Shown: positions 8,211 to 17,315 of the stretch, in pieces
How positions within the stretch are numbered: the stretch's first letter is position 1
Layout of the letters: each line of letters starts with the position of its first letter
Origin: Alcanivoracaceae bacterium
GTDB lineage: Bacteria > Pseudomonadota > Gammaproteobacteria > Pseudomonadales > Alcanivoracaceae
DNA: 64,000 nucleotides
Assembly (NCBI GenBank): GCA_029210325.1
Contig: JARGPU010000005.1
Location: 124,001-188,000 of the forward strand
Direction of reading: 5' to 3'
Notes under the pieces: model-generated
What the model was told of the DNA's origin: nothing
What the model saw: the letters and a program-made list of their open reading frames with translations, nothing else
Databases searched by the model: none
Made by a program: the position numbers and the translations under genes

Positions 8211-9454
8211 AACGACTCGCCAAAGCCAGCAGCCACGGCCAGCGCCGAAACAACCCCATCCTCGTGGAAGCCATTACGGCACCATGCACCACAGAACCAG
8301 GTGTTCCTACGGCCATTTACCTTTTCAAGCAATTCAGTGCGATTAGCCAGACCGGCAGGAGTGAAGAGGGGGTGGCTGAAATTGAAACGCTGTACTACCT
8401 TGGCGGGGTCAATCCGGTCCGTTGCATTAAGAGTTACGCACCAGGTGTTGGTGGCCTTCAGTCCCTGCAAGATATTCATATTGTAGGTAACCTGAACTCG
8501 ATCTCCTCGCTGCACAGGGAGCAATGCATTCCAGCTTGACCAGCAGCGCTCGGCAGCAGGCAGCAGGCTAACGTCGGTATGTAGCACCACCTCGTTGTCC
8601 TGATACGGAATATTTCCTAGAAGCTCCTTTTCATCCATGTCCGCATCCGCGAGCAAAGCCACAGCCTGATCACTGTGGCAGGCAAATACCACATCGTCAA
8701 AGACTTCATCCCCTTGCGCGCTGTTAACATTGACCCCGTGGTCCAACCGCCGCACCTGCCGAACAGGAGTACTGAGGCGAACCTCCGCCTGCAGTCCAGC
8801 CAGCAGCTTGTCCACATAGCGCGTAGAGCCACCGGGTACCACATACCATTGAGGCCGGTTGGTAATGGTCAGCAGGCCATGGTTATCGAAGAAGCGGACA
8901 AAAAACTTTGCCGGGAAGGCCTTCATCTGGTCATCACTGCATGACCAGATGGCGCCTCCCATGGGCAGAATATAGTGATCACAGAAACGCTGGCTGTAGC
9001 CGCCGCGTCGCAAGTACTCACCTAATGGAAGCTCTCCATCTTCGCTATGCAGCAGCGCCGGCGCCTCTCGGTTAAAGCGTAGAATATCTCGAATCATCTG
9101 CCAATGGGCAAAGGAAAGCAGGTTGCTTTTCTGAGCGAACAGGCCGCCAAGCCCGTCTCCAGAATATTCCAGACCGGTTTTTTCACAGCGTATGGCAAAG
9201 CCCATTTTAGTAGGCTGGCGCCCCACCCCAAGCTGCTCCAGTAAGCGATGAAAGTTCGGGTAGGTACGGTCATTGAAAACAATAAAGCCGACATCCACCT
9301 GCAGCTTACCCAGAGGGTCCTGCGCCTCAACCGTGCAAGTGTGCCCACCAATGCGATCCGCGGCCTCAAACAGCACCACCTGATGACGACGACTTAATAC
9401 CCAGGCAGCAGTAAGGCCGCTGATTCCCGAACCGATAATCGCAATACGCTTCAT
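8207..9454 (-). CDS. FAD-dependent NAD(P)-binding oxidoreductase (amine-oxidase-like)
   Basis: This 415-aa flavoprotein has an N-terminal Rossmann motif IIGSGISGLTAAWVLSRRH (about residues 6-24) and an acidic end-of-strand residue in LFEAADRIGGHT, the FAD-binding pattern of amine oxidase / protoporphyrinogen oxidase-like enzymes. The segment WYVVPGGSTRYVDKL is conserved in the group. Its substrate is unknown; genomic association points to lipids. It overlaps the photolyase gene upstream and the DUF1365 gene downstream, each by four bases, so all three should be translationally coupled. Confidence 0.85.
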   Translation of the reverse strand: MKRIAIIGSGISGLTAAWVLSRRHQVVLFEAADRIGGHTCTVEAQDPLGKLQVDVGFIVFNDRTYPNFHRLLEQLGVGRQPTKMGFAIRCEKTGLEYSGDGLGGLFAQKSNLLSFAHWQMIRDILRFNREAPALLHSEDGELPLGEYLRRGGYSQRFCDHYILPMGGAIWSCSDDQMKAFPAKFFVRFFDNHGLLTITNRPQWYVVPGGSTRYVDKLLAGLQAEVRLSTPVRQVRRLDHGVNVNSAQGDEVFDDVVFACHSDQAVALLADADMDEKELLGNIPYQDNEVVLHTDVSLLPAAERCWSSWNALLPVQRGDRVQVTYNMNILQGLKATNTWCVTLNATDRIDPAKVVQRFNFSHPLFTPAGLANRTELLEKVNGRRNTWFCGAWCRNGFHEDGVVSALAVAAGFGESL

Positions 9455-10905
9455 TGACTCTCCATTATTTCTTTGGCCGCTCGGAACGCCGCAGTAACCC
9501 TGTCCCGAACACCTGCCTGATCAACCACCGGAGCGGGATATCCAGACACTGGATTAGGCGCTTTCCAGGGCTCATGGATCCATTTGTTATCAATCTCCGC
9601 CAGCTCTGGCACGTACCGGCGAATGAACTCTCCGTCCGGGTCAAAGCGCTGGCTTTGTCTGACCGGGCTGAACACCCTGAAGTAAGGGGCAGCATCTGTA
9701 CCAGTTGAGGCGCTCCACTGCCAGCCGCCGTTGTTGGCAGCAAAGTCTCCGTCTATCAGGTGGCGCATAAAAAACTGCTCGCCACGACGCCAGTCTATAA
9801 AAAGGTTCTTGGTTAAAAACATGGCAGAGACCATGCGTAGCCGATTGTGCATCCAGCCAGTCTGGACCAGCTGACGCTGGGCGGCATCAACTAAGGGGTA
9901 GCCCGTGCGTCCCTCGCACCACGCCTGAAACAAAGCCTCGTCAGATGACCACTGAATAAAACGGGTCTCGGCACGAAACGGCTCACCCACCGCCAACTGC
10001 GGAAAATTGGCCATGATTTGTCGATAAAAGTCTCGCCAAGCCAGCTCGCCAATCCAGCATTCCGCTCCTTCTCGCTGGGCCGGGTGCTGCAAAGCAGAGC
10101 GTGCCAGGTGCCAGCACTCGGCCACCGACACCGTTCCAGCGGACAGCGCAGCAGACAGCATGCTGGTGCCCTCTATCGCCGGAAAGTCTCGCTGCCTCTG
10201 GTACCCTGCCAAAGAAGTGAGAGCAAATGACTTAAGTTGATCACGCGCCGCCTGCTCTCCACTTTGCCAGCCCGCAGATAAAGAGGGACTGATCGCCACT
10301 CTGGCGAGAGCATTATCAATAATACGATGACCTTCAAATTTGACTGGGGCTGTACCCCGCTTGCGTTTCTCTGAAGCAAGCGGCGCCGGACCATGGCTAT
10401 CCAGCCATTTCTGCCAGCTGCGCCGGTACGGTGAAAATACCGTATAAGGCCTGCCCTGTCCGGTGCTTAACAGGCGTGGCGGCACCAGCACGCCATGGTC
10501 AAAGCCCTGCATCTCGACCCCTAGCGCAGTCGCCGCTACGGCACTGGCACGATCGCGATCAAGCTCATTGCGAAGGTACTCTCGCCCTACAAACACCTTG
10601 CCGATTGAGTAGCGGGCCAAATATTCGCCAAACATATCGGGCACGGCCCGAAAACTACCTGCTTCAACGATATCCAGAGGTACGCCAAGGCGAGCCAGAC
10701 TCTCCCCCAGTTCCCGCAGGGATTCCAAAACGTACCAGCGGCGTATAGCGGCCACATGGTGACTATCCCACTGGTCCTCACACAGAAAATACACGGAGCG
10801 CACCGGCCGACCATCGGCAAGTGCAGCAGACAAAGCCGCCTGCTCATGGACACGCAGATCGTTTCTAAACCAGACTAATACGGCTTCCGGCGGGGTGGCG
10901 GGCAT
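9451..10905 (-). CDS. phrB: Deoxyribodipyrimidine photolyase
   Basis: The photolyase splits cyclobutane pyrimidine dimers with blue light, using FADH- and an antenna chromophore. The 484-aa protein starts with the alpha/beta antenna domain (VLVWFRNDLRVHEQAAL, residues 9-25). The C-terminal FAD domain has WIGELAWRDFYRQI, GYPLVDAAQRQL, TGWMHNRLRM and NNGGWQWSASTGTDA, the class I CPD photolyase pattern. It is the first gene of the cluster running to cfa. AGGAAG upstream of the ATG gives a usable ribosome site. Elsewhere this cluster is controlled by a MerR/LitR or RpoE-ChrR system, but no such regulator is adjacent here. Confidence 0.93.
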   Translation of the reverse strand: MPATPPEAVLVWFRNDLRVHEQAALSAALADGRPVRSVYFLCEDQWDSHHVAAIRRWYVLESLRELGESLARLGVPLDIVEAGSFRAVPDMFGEYLARYSIGKVFVGREYLRNELDRDRASAVAATALGVEMQGFDHGVLVPPRLLSTGQGRPYTVFSPYRRSWQKWLDSHGPAPLASEKRKRGTAPVKFEGHRIIDNALARVAISPSLSAGWQSGEQAARDQLKSFALTSLAGYQRQRDFPAIEGTSMLSAALSAGTVSVAECWHLARSALQHPAQREGAECWIGELAWRDFYRQIMANFPQLAVGEPFRAETRFIQWSSDEALFQAWCEGRTGYPLVDAAQRQLVQTGWMHNRLRMVSAMFLTKNLFIDWRRGEQFFMRHLIDGDFAANNGGWQWSASTGTDAAPYFRVFSPVRQSQRFDPDGEFIRRYVPELAEIDNKWIHEPWKAPNPVSGYPAPVVDQAGVRDRVTAAFRAAKEIMESQ

Positions 10906-11034
10906 TCCCTGTCTTCCTCGTCAACATGTCGGCAATGGTAGCCCTCAGCACCGTGACTCCGGTGTGAAACCGCACCCTTCATAAATCCTTCACAACCACG
11001 TACCCTGCCCTTTTTTGGTCAAGGAGAGCAATCC

Positions 11035-12093
11035 ATGCGCATTAAATATCTTGCTCCCGCACTAGTGACAGTACTGACTCCGCTGTCAGTGTCCGCTGCG
11101 GAAGCTGAAGTTTATGGCCTTTTCCATATCTCTGCGGATTACCTCAATGCTGATGCAGGCGACCCTCTGAACCCGAATTCCGGCGATGAAGGTGCCACCA
11201 TATCAAGCAACAGCAGCCGACTGGGCTTTCGCGGCAATACCGCCGTATCCGATGCGCTGACGGCGATCTGGCAGGTAGAAGTTGAGATCCGTGCGGACAA
11301 TGGCTCCGCTCTGGCAACCGACCGCAATACATTTGCTGGTCTGCGCGGCGACTGGGGCCAACTTCGTGCCGGCCGCTTTGACACCCCGTTCAAGCTGCTG
11401 CATAGCCGTACAAGCCTGTTCTCGGACCAGGTCGGCGACGGCCGCAACATCCTTCGTGCCGACATCGCCGACGGCCTTACCACCACCACCGACGCCAACT
11501 GGTGGAATGAACGGTTACGTAATTCGATTGACTACCAGACGCCGACCTGGAACAACCTGACTGCCAGCCTGCACTATTCGAGCAATCAGGATGCCAATGC
11601 CGCCACTTCATCAGAGCAAGCTTCGTGGAGCGGGTCTCTGCAATGGCGCGGCGACAATCTCTGGCTGGCTGTAGCCCATGAGGACTCGACCAGAGAAGTC
11701 GCCGCTGTGTTAACCGAACGGCAAGCCAGCCGTGTCGCCCTATCCTGGGAGCTAGGTGAAACCCGTCTGGTTGGCATGTATCAGCGAGCCGACAATCCGG
11801 ATATCGACGCCTGGGGCGCTGGTATCAAGCAAAACATTACCGACAAGCTGGCGGTTAAAACCCACTACTACAGACTGGATGCGACTGGAGAAGATCAGGA
11901 CGCCGAACTGTTTGCCGTCGGCATGGACTACACCGTGGCTAAAGCACTGGTGTTCTATGGCAGCTACGGTCAGGTTATTAATGGCGACCTTATCAACCGT
12001 GATCCATGGTCTCAGGGACGCAACGATGATCTGGTCACCGGAAACGGCGATACACCAGACGCGGTATCAGCAGGGATGATTTATCGTTTCTAA
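11035..12093 (+). CDS. Outer-membrane porin (Gram-negative general porin type)
   Basis: This 352-aa protein has a cleavable signal peptide (about residues 1-21, ending SVSAA) and a mature N-terminus EAEVYGLFHISADY. Alternating beta strands follow, with the porin elements SRLGFRGNTAVSD, RNTFAGLRGDWGQLRAGRFDTPFK and a C-terminal aromatic YRF end required for BAM recognition. This is the 16-strand trimeric porin family; solute specificity cannot be told. A strong AAGGAG lies nine bases before the start. It stands alone, divergent from phrB, and ends at a 13-bp perfect stem-loop shared with the LpxO-like gene. Confidence 0.88.
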   Translation: MRIKYLAPALVTVLTPLSVSAAEAEVYGLFHISADYLNADAGDPLNPNSGDEGATISSNSSRLGFRGNTAVSDALTAIWQVEVEIRADNGSALATDRNTFAGLRGDWGQLRAGRFDTPFKLLHSRTSLFSDQVGDGRNILRADIADGLTTTTDANWWNERLRNSIDYQTPTWNNLTASLHYSSNQDANAATSSEQASWSGSLQWRGDNLWLAVAHEDSTREVAAVLTERQASRVALSWELGETRLVGMYQRADNPDIDAWGAGIKQNITDKLAVKTHYYRLDATGEDQDAELFAVGMDYTVAKALVFYGSYGQVINGDLINRDPWSQGRNDDLVTGNGDTPDAVSAGMIYRF

Positions 12094-12100
12094 TCGAAGC

Positions 12101-12134
12101 TTCAGGTGGCACAGTCATTATTGTGCCACCTGAA
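12101..12134. terminator. 13-bp perfect stem-loop between porin and LpxO-like genes
   Basis: The arms at 12101-12113 and 12122-12134 are perfect complements (TTCAGGTGGCACA and its reverse complement) with an 8-base loop. It lies between two convergent genes and probably marks both 3' ends. No T-tract follows on either strand. Confidence 0.6.
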
Positions 12135-12147
12135 AGCAATGCGGCGA

Positions 12148-13053
12148 TTAGCCGATAGCACTTACCAAAAATCCCAGTACCGCAAGAATTACCAACCACT
12201 TGCCAATCACATATACAGGGCGATTCCAGCGCTTGATTTTCTTCAGCGCATCCTTGTAAGCCAGCACGCCCTTGCCCAAACGGTTGCCAATGCCCGAGTG
12301 GCTGCTGTCGATATTATCGATATAGAACAGGCTATTGAAAAAACTGCCAAAGTAATAGTACAGACGCTGTACAAAATGCGGACGCATCGGACGATCAATA
12401 TCTGTCATCAAAATAATGCGCGGCTTATCCGTATCGTTGTAAGCCGAGTGCAGATAGGTCTCGTCGAAGATGATGCTTTCGCCGTCCTTCCATGTGTAGT
12501 GATCGCCATTAATCATCAATCCACAAGCTTTGTCATTTGGTGTCGACAAGCCCAAGGAGTAGCGCACGGTATAGGCAAAAGGGTCATGATGCTTGTTCAG
12601 GCGCTTGCCGGGCATCAGCACTGCAAATAAAGCAATGTTCATACCTGGCACCTGATCAATCAGAGCCCGTGTTTTCGGCGCCAATTGGTAAGCAGATGGG
12701 ATGTCGTTGTTATACAACTTCAGGTAAAAGCTTTTCCAGCGATTGTCCTTGTAGAAACTGCTGGCAGGCAAATCATCCTTCACTGCTATATGACCTTGGC
12801 CATACAGCTCTAGTGCCTCATCGCGAATCACTTCCCAGTTGTCTTGCAGGATCTTTAGCTCCGGGAAGCTGTCGATCGAAAGCTGCGCGGTGGTCGGTAC
12901 CTTGGAAAGCAAATAGGCCGGAATATTAAAAGGCACCATAAAGGTAGAGAAGTCTGTGAGCTGCCGTCCCAGTTCAAACGAAACACGGTTGCGAACCCGC
13001 AGAAATACTATGCAGCCGGCATATGCAGCCAGTATTGAAATTACAATCATCAT
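12148..13053 (-). CDS. lpxO: Aspartyl/asparaginyl beta-hydroxylase family, LpxO-like
   Basis: LpxO adds a 2-hydroxyl group to a secondary acyl chain of lipid A, as an Fe(II)/2-oxoglutarate enzyme on the cytoplasmic face of the inner membrane. The 301-aa protein has an N-terminal membrane anchor (about 1-20) and a C-terminal hydrophobic segment. The iron triad is present: NKHHDPF (His156, Asp157) and the distal His in TYLHSAYND (about 202), with the arginine of KPRII for 2-oxoglutarate. The start at 13053 is preferred for its GGGAGC ribosome site; an earlier in-frame start at 13092 adds 13 unhelpful residues. Another beta-hydroxylase substrate is possible. Confidence 0.75.
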   Translation of the reverse strand: MMIVISILAAYAGCIVFLRVRNRVSFELGRQLTDFSTFMVPFNIPAYLLSKVPTTAQLSIDSFPELKILQDNWEVIRDEALELYGQGHIAVKDDLPASSFYKDNRWKSFYLKLYNNDIPSAYQLAPKTRALIDQVPGMNIALFAVLMPGKRLNKHHDPFAYTVRYSLGLSTPNDKACGLMINGDHYTWKDGESIIFDETYLHSAYNDTDKPRIILMTDIDRPMRPHFVQRLYYYFGSFFNSLFYIDNIDSSHSGIGNRLGKGVLAYKDALKKIKRWNRPVYVIGKWLVILAVLGFLVSAIG

Positions 13054-13090
13054 GGGCTGTTGCTCCCTGTATTTTTGACCGGCACAAAAC

Positions 13091-13124
13091 AAAAAGCCCC
13101 ACAGCTAACACTGCGGGGCTTTTT
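13091..13124 (-). terminator. Intrinsic terminator of the tRNA-Lys transcript
   Basis: Complementary arms (AAAAAGCCCC with the ACAG/CTGC extension and GGGGCTTTTT) form a GC-rich stem with T-runs on both sides. It lies 12 bases downstream of the tRNA 3' end on the minus strand and could also work in the other direction. Confidence 0.85.
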
Positions 13125-13135
13125 ACGTTTGATCA

Positions 13136-13210
13136 TGGTGGGCCGTGATGGATTCGAACCATCGACCAATTGGTTAAAAGCCAACTGCTCTACCGCTGAG
13201 CTAACGGCCC
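13136..13210 (-). tRNA. tRNA-Lys (anticodon TTT)
   Basis: The minus strand reads GGGCCGTTAGCTCAGCGG onward. The 7-bp acceptor stem GGGCCGT/ACGGCCC, D-arm, anticodon loop CTTTTAA and T-arm GGTTCGAATCC all form, and the 3' CCA is encoded (TGG at 13136-13138). The gene is 75 bases long including CCA. It has its own promoter upstream and a terminator downstream. It follows queC, as in Pseudomonas. Confidence 0.95.
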
Positions 13211-13224
13211 CGAAAGAGGCGCAA

Positions 13225-13252
13225 ATGATACTGATTTTTCCGCGCCCGACAA
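13225..13252 (-). promoter_or_regulatory. Sigma-70 promoter for tRNA-Lys
   Basis: On the minus strand TTGTCG (13247-13252) and TATCAT (13225-13230) are 16 bp apart. The -10 box ends 15 bases before the mature tRNA 5' end, and a GC-rich stretch lies between, as in stringently controlled stable-RNA promoters. Confidence 0.6.
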
Positions 13253-13294
13253 GAGAAAATGCATGTTTTTTTCCCATCGTGGCATCGAGTCCGC

Positions 13295-13972
13295 TCAGAT
13301 TGATCGATATCTGGTGGAATCCTTGACTCCAGCGCTAGCGAAACCTTCGCTACGCAATCGACAGCTGTCGCAGCGACCGCAGGCAAAACCGTGTTCATCC
13401 GCCTGATAGCAGGACACCGTTAATGCGTAATCCAGCCCGGCTGCGACTCCTGCCTGAATAATCTGCGCCTTAGTCAAATTGAGCAAGGGTGTAACAATCT
13501 CTGGTCCATGCCCCTCCACCCCTGCCTTGGTGGCCACATCAGCAAGCTGCTGAAACGCTGCGACGAACTCGGGGCGGCAGTCCGGATAGCCTGAGTAATC
13601 TACAGCATTAACGCCAATATGAATCTGCTCGGCATCCAACACCTCTGCCAGCCCCAGCGCTAACGACAGAAATACCGTATTGCGGGCCGGGACATAGGTT
13701 ACCGGGATCCCTTCTCCGCCATTTTCCGGCACGGCAATAGCGTTGTCGGTTAACGCCGAACCGCCGATGGAGCCCAGACCCAGCTCAATAACCCGATGGC
13801 TGGCTGCGCCCAGAGAGCTAGCCAACTGCTGCGCGGCAACCAACTCTGCCCGGTGACGCTGGCCATAGTCAAAAGAAACAGTATGGCACTCAAGGCCTTG
13901 CTGTCTGGCCAAGGCCAGACAGGTGGCCGAGTCCAGACCGCCAGAAAGCAATACCACTGCCCTGCTCTTCAT
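13295..13972 (-). CDS. queC: 7-cyano-7-deazaguanine synthase QueC
   Basis: QueC converts 7-carboxy-7-deazaguanine to preQ0 with ATP and ammonia, in queuosine biosynthesis. The 225-aa protein has the PP-loop SGGLDS at residues 10-15 and a C-terminal zinc-binding cysteine set in [17 protein letters not shown]. Its start overlaps the stop of queE by four bases, so the two consecutive pathway enzymes are made together. The tRNA-Lys gene follows. Confidence 0.96.
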   Translation of the reverse strand: MKSRAVVLLSGGLDSATCLALARQQGLECHTVSFDYGQRHRAELVAAQQLASSLGAASHRVIELGLGSIGGSALTDNAIAVPENGGEGIPVTYVPARNTVFLSLALGLAEVLDAEQIHIGVNAVDYSGYPDCRPEFVAAFQQLADVATKAGVEGHGPEIVTPLLNLTKAQIIQAGVAAGLDYALTVSCYQADEHGFACGRCDSCRLRSEGFASAGVKDSTRYRSI

Positions 13973-14610
13973 TTACCCCTCGCATCCTTCCACAATAGCT
14001 TGTGTAGCTGCAGCTGGAAGCGCACCGGCAAGCGGTCATCAAGGATCCAACCAGCCAGCTCGGCTGGATCCAGCTGGCCAAATACCGGTGAAAACAACAC
14101 CTCGCTGACCCGTTTGGCGAGACCATACTGGTCCAGCTGCATCCTTGCCCAATCATAGTCACGTCGGTCCGCAAGCACGAACTTGACCTGATCCTTCGCC
14201 GTCAGCAGCGCAATGTTTTGCAAGCGGTTGTTATGCAGCTCGCCAGATCCGGGGGCTTTGAGGTCCATAACAATACTGACACGAGGATCCACCTCGCTGA
14301 TGTCCAGTGCCCCGCCAGTCTCCAGGTTAACCTGATACCCGGTATCGCATAACTCGGCCAATAACGGGTGGACAGCTGGCTGCGCCAACGGCTCACCACC
14401 GGTCACCGTGACATACTCAGCCTGATACTCGCCAACATCCTTGAGAATAGTGCCAATGGAGCGCTTCTCGCCGCCTGAGAAGGCATATTCGGTATCACAC
14501 CAGACACAGCGTTGGGGGCAGCCGGTCAGACGAACGAACACGGTCGGACGCCCGACGCTACGCGCCTCGCCTTGCAAGGAATGGAAGATTTCGCTGATTC
14601 GCAGGTCCAA
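13969..14610 (-). CDS. queE: 7-carboxy-7-deazaguanine synthase QueE
   Basis: QueE is a radical-SAM enzyme that contracts the pterin ring of 6-carboxytetrahydropterin to 7-carboxy-7-deazaguanine. The 213-aa protein has the cluster motif CPQRCVWC (Cys31, Cys35, Cys38) and, further on, the SAM-binding GGEPL. The [15 protein letters not shown] start is typical of the family. It overlaps queC by four bases and lies 37 bases after cpoB, an arrangement shared with Pseudomonas. Confidence 0.95.
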   Translation of the reverse strand: MDLRISEIFHSLQGEARSVGRPTVFVRLTGCPQRCVWCDTEYAFSGGEKRSIGTILKDVGEYQAEYVTVTGGEPLAQPAVHPLLAELCDTGYQVNLETGGALDISEVDPRVSIVMDLKAPGSGELHNNRLQNIALLTAKDQVKFVLADRRDYDWARMQLDQYGLAKRVSEVLFSPVFGQLDPAELAGWILDDRLPVRFQLQLHKLLWKDARGK

Positions 14611-14647
14611 GGACGCCTCAAACAGGCTCCACAGGAGCCATCAGGAG

Positions 14648-15397
14648 TTACTTAAGCTGCTCGAGCATGGTTCTGGCATATCCCGCTTCAGACGAACTGG
14701 GGAACTGCTGAATGACCCGATTAAGGGTTGCTCGGGCCTCATCAGTGTTACCCGACTCGGCTTCCAGCATCGCCAGACGATACATCGCCGAGGGAACCCG
14801 ACTGCTATCCGGAAAGCGTTCGATAACGGTACGAAACTGCGTCATCGCCTGTTCCCTGTCCGGCTTGTCCAGACTGCGCCAAGCCTCACCCAGCCAGAAG
14901 TGGGAAAAATCCCGAAACTGTCCCTGTGGGTAACTGGACAGATAGGCCTCGAAAGCCTTTCGAGCGTCGTCAAAGCGGCTGGCATAAAGCAGATCCCGCG
15001 CAGCCATATAAGCGGAACGCTCTGCCTCCGGGTCAGCCGGCGCACCGGTTCCAACTGAATTGGCGACCTGCGGAGTTGCCGTGGCCGATGCCACCGAGCC
15101 AGTAGTGGTCGACAGCGCATTAATGCGGCTATCAAGATCGAGATAGCGATCCCGCTCGGCCTGCTTCATGTTATCAAGCTCAAAACGAAGCTCTTCGAAC
15201 TGGCCGCGCAGCATGCTGATTTCCTGCTCATATTGCTGCAGTTGCTGCATCAGCATCATCAGGGCTTCGTCGCTGGCCGCGGCCGATTGACGCGAGTCCT
15301 GAACACGATCTTCAACTGACAACGGGCCAAGGCCCTGCGCAAAGGCAGAGACCCATAGCCCGCTCAGAATAACGCCGAGAATCAGGCGTTTAGTCAT
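14648..15397 (-). CDS. cpoB: Cell division coordinator CpoB (YbgF)
   Basis: CpoB is a periplasmic protein that links peptidoglycan synthesis to Tol-driven outer-membrane constriction. The 249-aa protein has a signal peptide (about 1-20, ending SAFAQ). An N-terminal trimerising coiled coil follows at about 40-90, rich in Q, E, L and M, then a Ser/Thr/Ala linker. The C-terminal TPR domain (about 125-249) has the YMAARDLLYASRFDDARKAF and YPQGQF repeats. It is the last tol gene, 13 bases after pal. Confidence 0.93.
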   Translation of the reverse strand: MTKRLILGVILSGLWVSAFAQGLGPLSVEDRVQDSRQSAAASDEALMMLMQQLQQYEQEISMLRGQFEELRFELDNMKQAERDRYLDLDSRINALSTTTGSVASATATPQVANSVGTGAPADPEAERSAYMAARDLLYASRFDDARKAFEAYLSSYPQGQFRDFSHFWLGEAWRSLDKPDREQAMTQFRTVIERFPDSSRVPSAMYRLAMLEAESGNTDEARATLNRVIQQFPSSSEAGYARTMLEQLK

Positions 15398-15410
15398 GAT
15401 CTAAGCCCTA

Positions 15411-15980
15411 TTACGGGCGGCCAGCCAGGTAGTTCAGTTCTACACGGCGGTTCTTGGCCCAGGACATTTCCTCGCTGCCATATGCCGCTGGCTTCTCTTC
15501 ACCATAGCTGACCACTTCGATCTGTGCTGCAGAAACGCCCTGAACGCGCAGGAACTTTTCGACAGACTGTGCACGACGCTCGGACAGAGCCACGTTGTAC
15601 TCGCGGGTGCCGCGCTCGTCAGCATGGCCTTCCAGACGCACCTTGGCGTTGCTATTCCCTTTCAGGTAGTTAGCGTGAGCACGCAGAGTATCGAAAGCCG
15701 CTGCCGGTACAGAAGCGTTGTCAAACGCGAAGTAGATAACCCGGCTGCTGGTAGAACCGTCATAGTTGGACGGATGATTGTGGAAGTTCTCGGCAGTCAG
15801 AGCGATGGCGCTCTGTTGGGCCTGAACAGCCTGGTCATCAACTGCACTGACCTCAGACTGCGGAGTTACCGGAGCTGACTGCACGTCGCCGCTCTGATCA
15901 TCGGTGGGCTTGCTGGAGCAAGCAACCAGGGTGGAAGCCAGCAGTACGGCAAACAAGGATTTTGAAGCAAAGGCACTCAT
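15411..15980 (-). CDS. pal: Peptidoglycan-associated lipoprotein Pal
   Basis: Pal anchors the outer membrane to peptidoglycan and is moved by TolB and the TolQRA motor during division. The 189-aa protein has a lipobox LVAC (Cys21), a Ser/Gln/Val-rich linker to about residue 75, and an OmpA-like domain with VIYFAFDNASVP, the diaminopimelate-binding region VRLEGHADERGTREYN and the LSERRAQSV helix. It lies 51 bases after tolB in the same operon; a small hairpin (GGGCA/TGCCC, 16011-16024) sits in the gap. Confidence 0.96.
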   Translation of the reverse strand: MSAFASKSLFAVLLASTLVACSSKPTDDQSGDVQSAPVTPQSEVSAVDDQAVQAQQSAIALTAENFHNHPSNYDGSTSSRVIYFAFDNASVPAAAFDTLRAHANYLKGNSNAKVRLEGHADERGTREYNVALSERRAQSVEKFLRVQGVSAAQIEVVSYGEEKPAAYGSEEMSWAKNRRVELNYLAGRP

Positions 15981-16031
15981 CGGGTGACTCCTGTTAAGTA
16001 GCTATCAAATGGGCAACACTGCCCGGTAACA

Positions 16032-17315
16032 TTACTGGAAGAACGGCGACCAAGATGGCTCCCTGACTTCTCCCTCCTTCGACGGCAAGTGCACCTTTAT
16101 CCTGCCATCGACAGATACGGCCTGTAAAACGCCCGTACCCCTATGTTTCGTCGCGTAAATTATCATACTTCCATTCGGCGCAACACTGGGGGACTCGTCT
16201 TGTTCAGTGCTAGTGACGATATTAAACGTATTACGCTGCAAATCCTGCACAGCGACATGGTATTGGCCTCCCTTGCGGTGGATATAAGCAAGATACCTGC
16301 CATCCGGTGTCACCGCCGGGTTGGAGTTGTAATCGCCCTCGAAGCTGACCCGCCGAACCGACTTGTCTCTCATATCCAGCCGGTAGATCTGCGGGCCACC
16401 ACCACGGCTGGAGGTAAACACCAGCGACTTACCATCAGGAAGCCATCTCGCCTCCGTATCAATGGCGAAATGATTGGTCATGCGCGTCAGTTGGCGACTG
16501 GCGATATCCAGCACATATATCTCCGGGTTGCCATCACGAGACAAGGTCAGCGCCAGTTTACCACCATCCGGCGACCAATCCGGTGCGCCATTGATACCTT
16601 TGAAGCTACTGATCAACTGGCGCTGCATGGTTGCCAACTCGTGGATATAAACTCCCGGCATGCCGTTTGCCTCGAAAGAGACGTACGCAATCTGCTTGCC
16701 ATCCGGCGACCAGGATGGACTCATGATCGGTTCGCGGCTGCGCAGCACAGTACGTACCCGGGCTCCGTCGGCATCGGCATACTGCAGCTGAAACGGGTAG
16801 TCTGCACCACGATTGTGCGTCACATAGAGAATGCGGGTAGCAAATGCACCACGCACACCAGTGAGCTGCTCGTAGACTCGGTCCGATATGGCATGGGCCA
16901 CATCCCGCAACTTCGCACCCTGTACCTGGTACGTCTCGCTAATCAGCCTGGCTCCGCGGGGAACATCATGGAGCTCGTAACTCACCCGAAAATCGCCAGC
17001 TGGCAAAGCATCGACCCTGCCAACCACCATAAATTCACTACCGAGCACCCGAAAGTCACGATAGCTGATCTCATCCCCACGACTTGGCCGACTGAGCATG
17101 TCCTCTGCCGGCAGCGGTCGAAACTGGCCACTACGGTGAAGATTTGCGGCAATAATCCCATCGATCTGCTCTGGTGCAGCGGCACCACCCGAGGCAAACG
17201 GGACAACTGCGATAGGCACGGCATCAACCCGGCCTTCGGTGACCTGAATCATCAGCTGCGCCTGCACAGCACCTGCCAAAAAAATAGAAATAATGATGGA
17301 AAATAATCTGATCAT
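16032..17315 (-). CDS. tolB: Tol-Pal translocation protein TolB
   Basis: TolB is the periplasmic link between Pal and TolA. The 427-aa protein has a signal peptide (about 1-19), an N-terminal alpha/beta domain (about 20-165) and a six-bladed beta-propeller. The propeller blades are marked by repeated [28 protein letters not shown] and [12 protein letters not shown] motifs. Its ATG overlaps the tolA stop by four bases. Confidence 0.96.
   Translation of the reverse strand: MIRLFSIIISIFLAGAVQAQLMIQVTEGRVDAVPIAVVPFASGGAAAPEQIDGIIAANLHRSGQFRPLPAEDMLSRPSRGDEISYRDFRVLGSEFMVVGRVDALPAGDFRVSYELHDVPRGARLISETYQVQGAKLRDVAHAISDRVYEQLTGVRGAFATRILYVTHNRGADYPFQLQYADADGARVRTVLRSREPIMSPSWSPDGKQIAYVSFEANGMPGVYIHELATMQRQLISSFKGINGAPDWSPDGGKLALTLSRDGNPEIYVLDIASRQLTRMTNHFAIDTEARWLPDGKSLVFTSSRGGGPQIYRLDMRDKSVRRVSFEGDYNSNPAVTPDGRYLAYIHRKGGQYHVAVQDLQRNTFNIVTSTEQDESPSVAPNGSMIIYATKHRGTGVLQAVSVDGRIKVHLPSKEGEVREPSWSPFFQ

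Noticed and set aside
12106-12630. 174-aa plus-strand open frame after the porin
   Set aside because: It starts inside the junction stem-loop and runs antisense to the LpxO-like gene, with no family features.
16143-17306. 387-aa open frame on the plus strand opposite tolB
   Set aside because: It has no signal, domain or ribosome site and lies wholly antisense to tolB, which is a clear family member.
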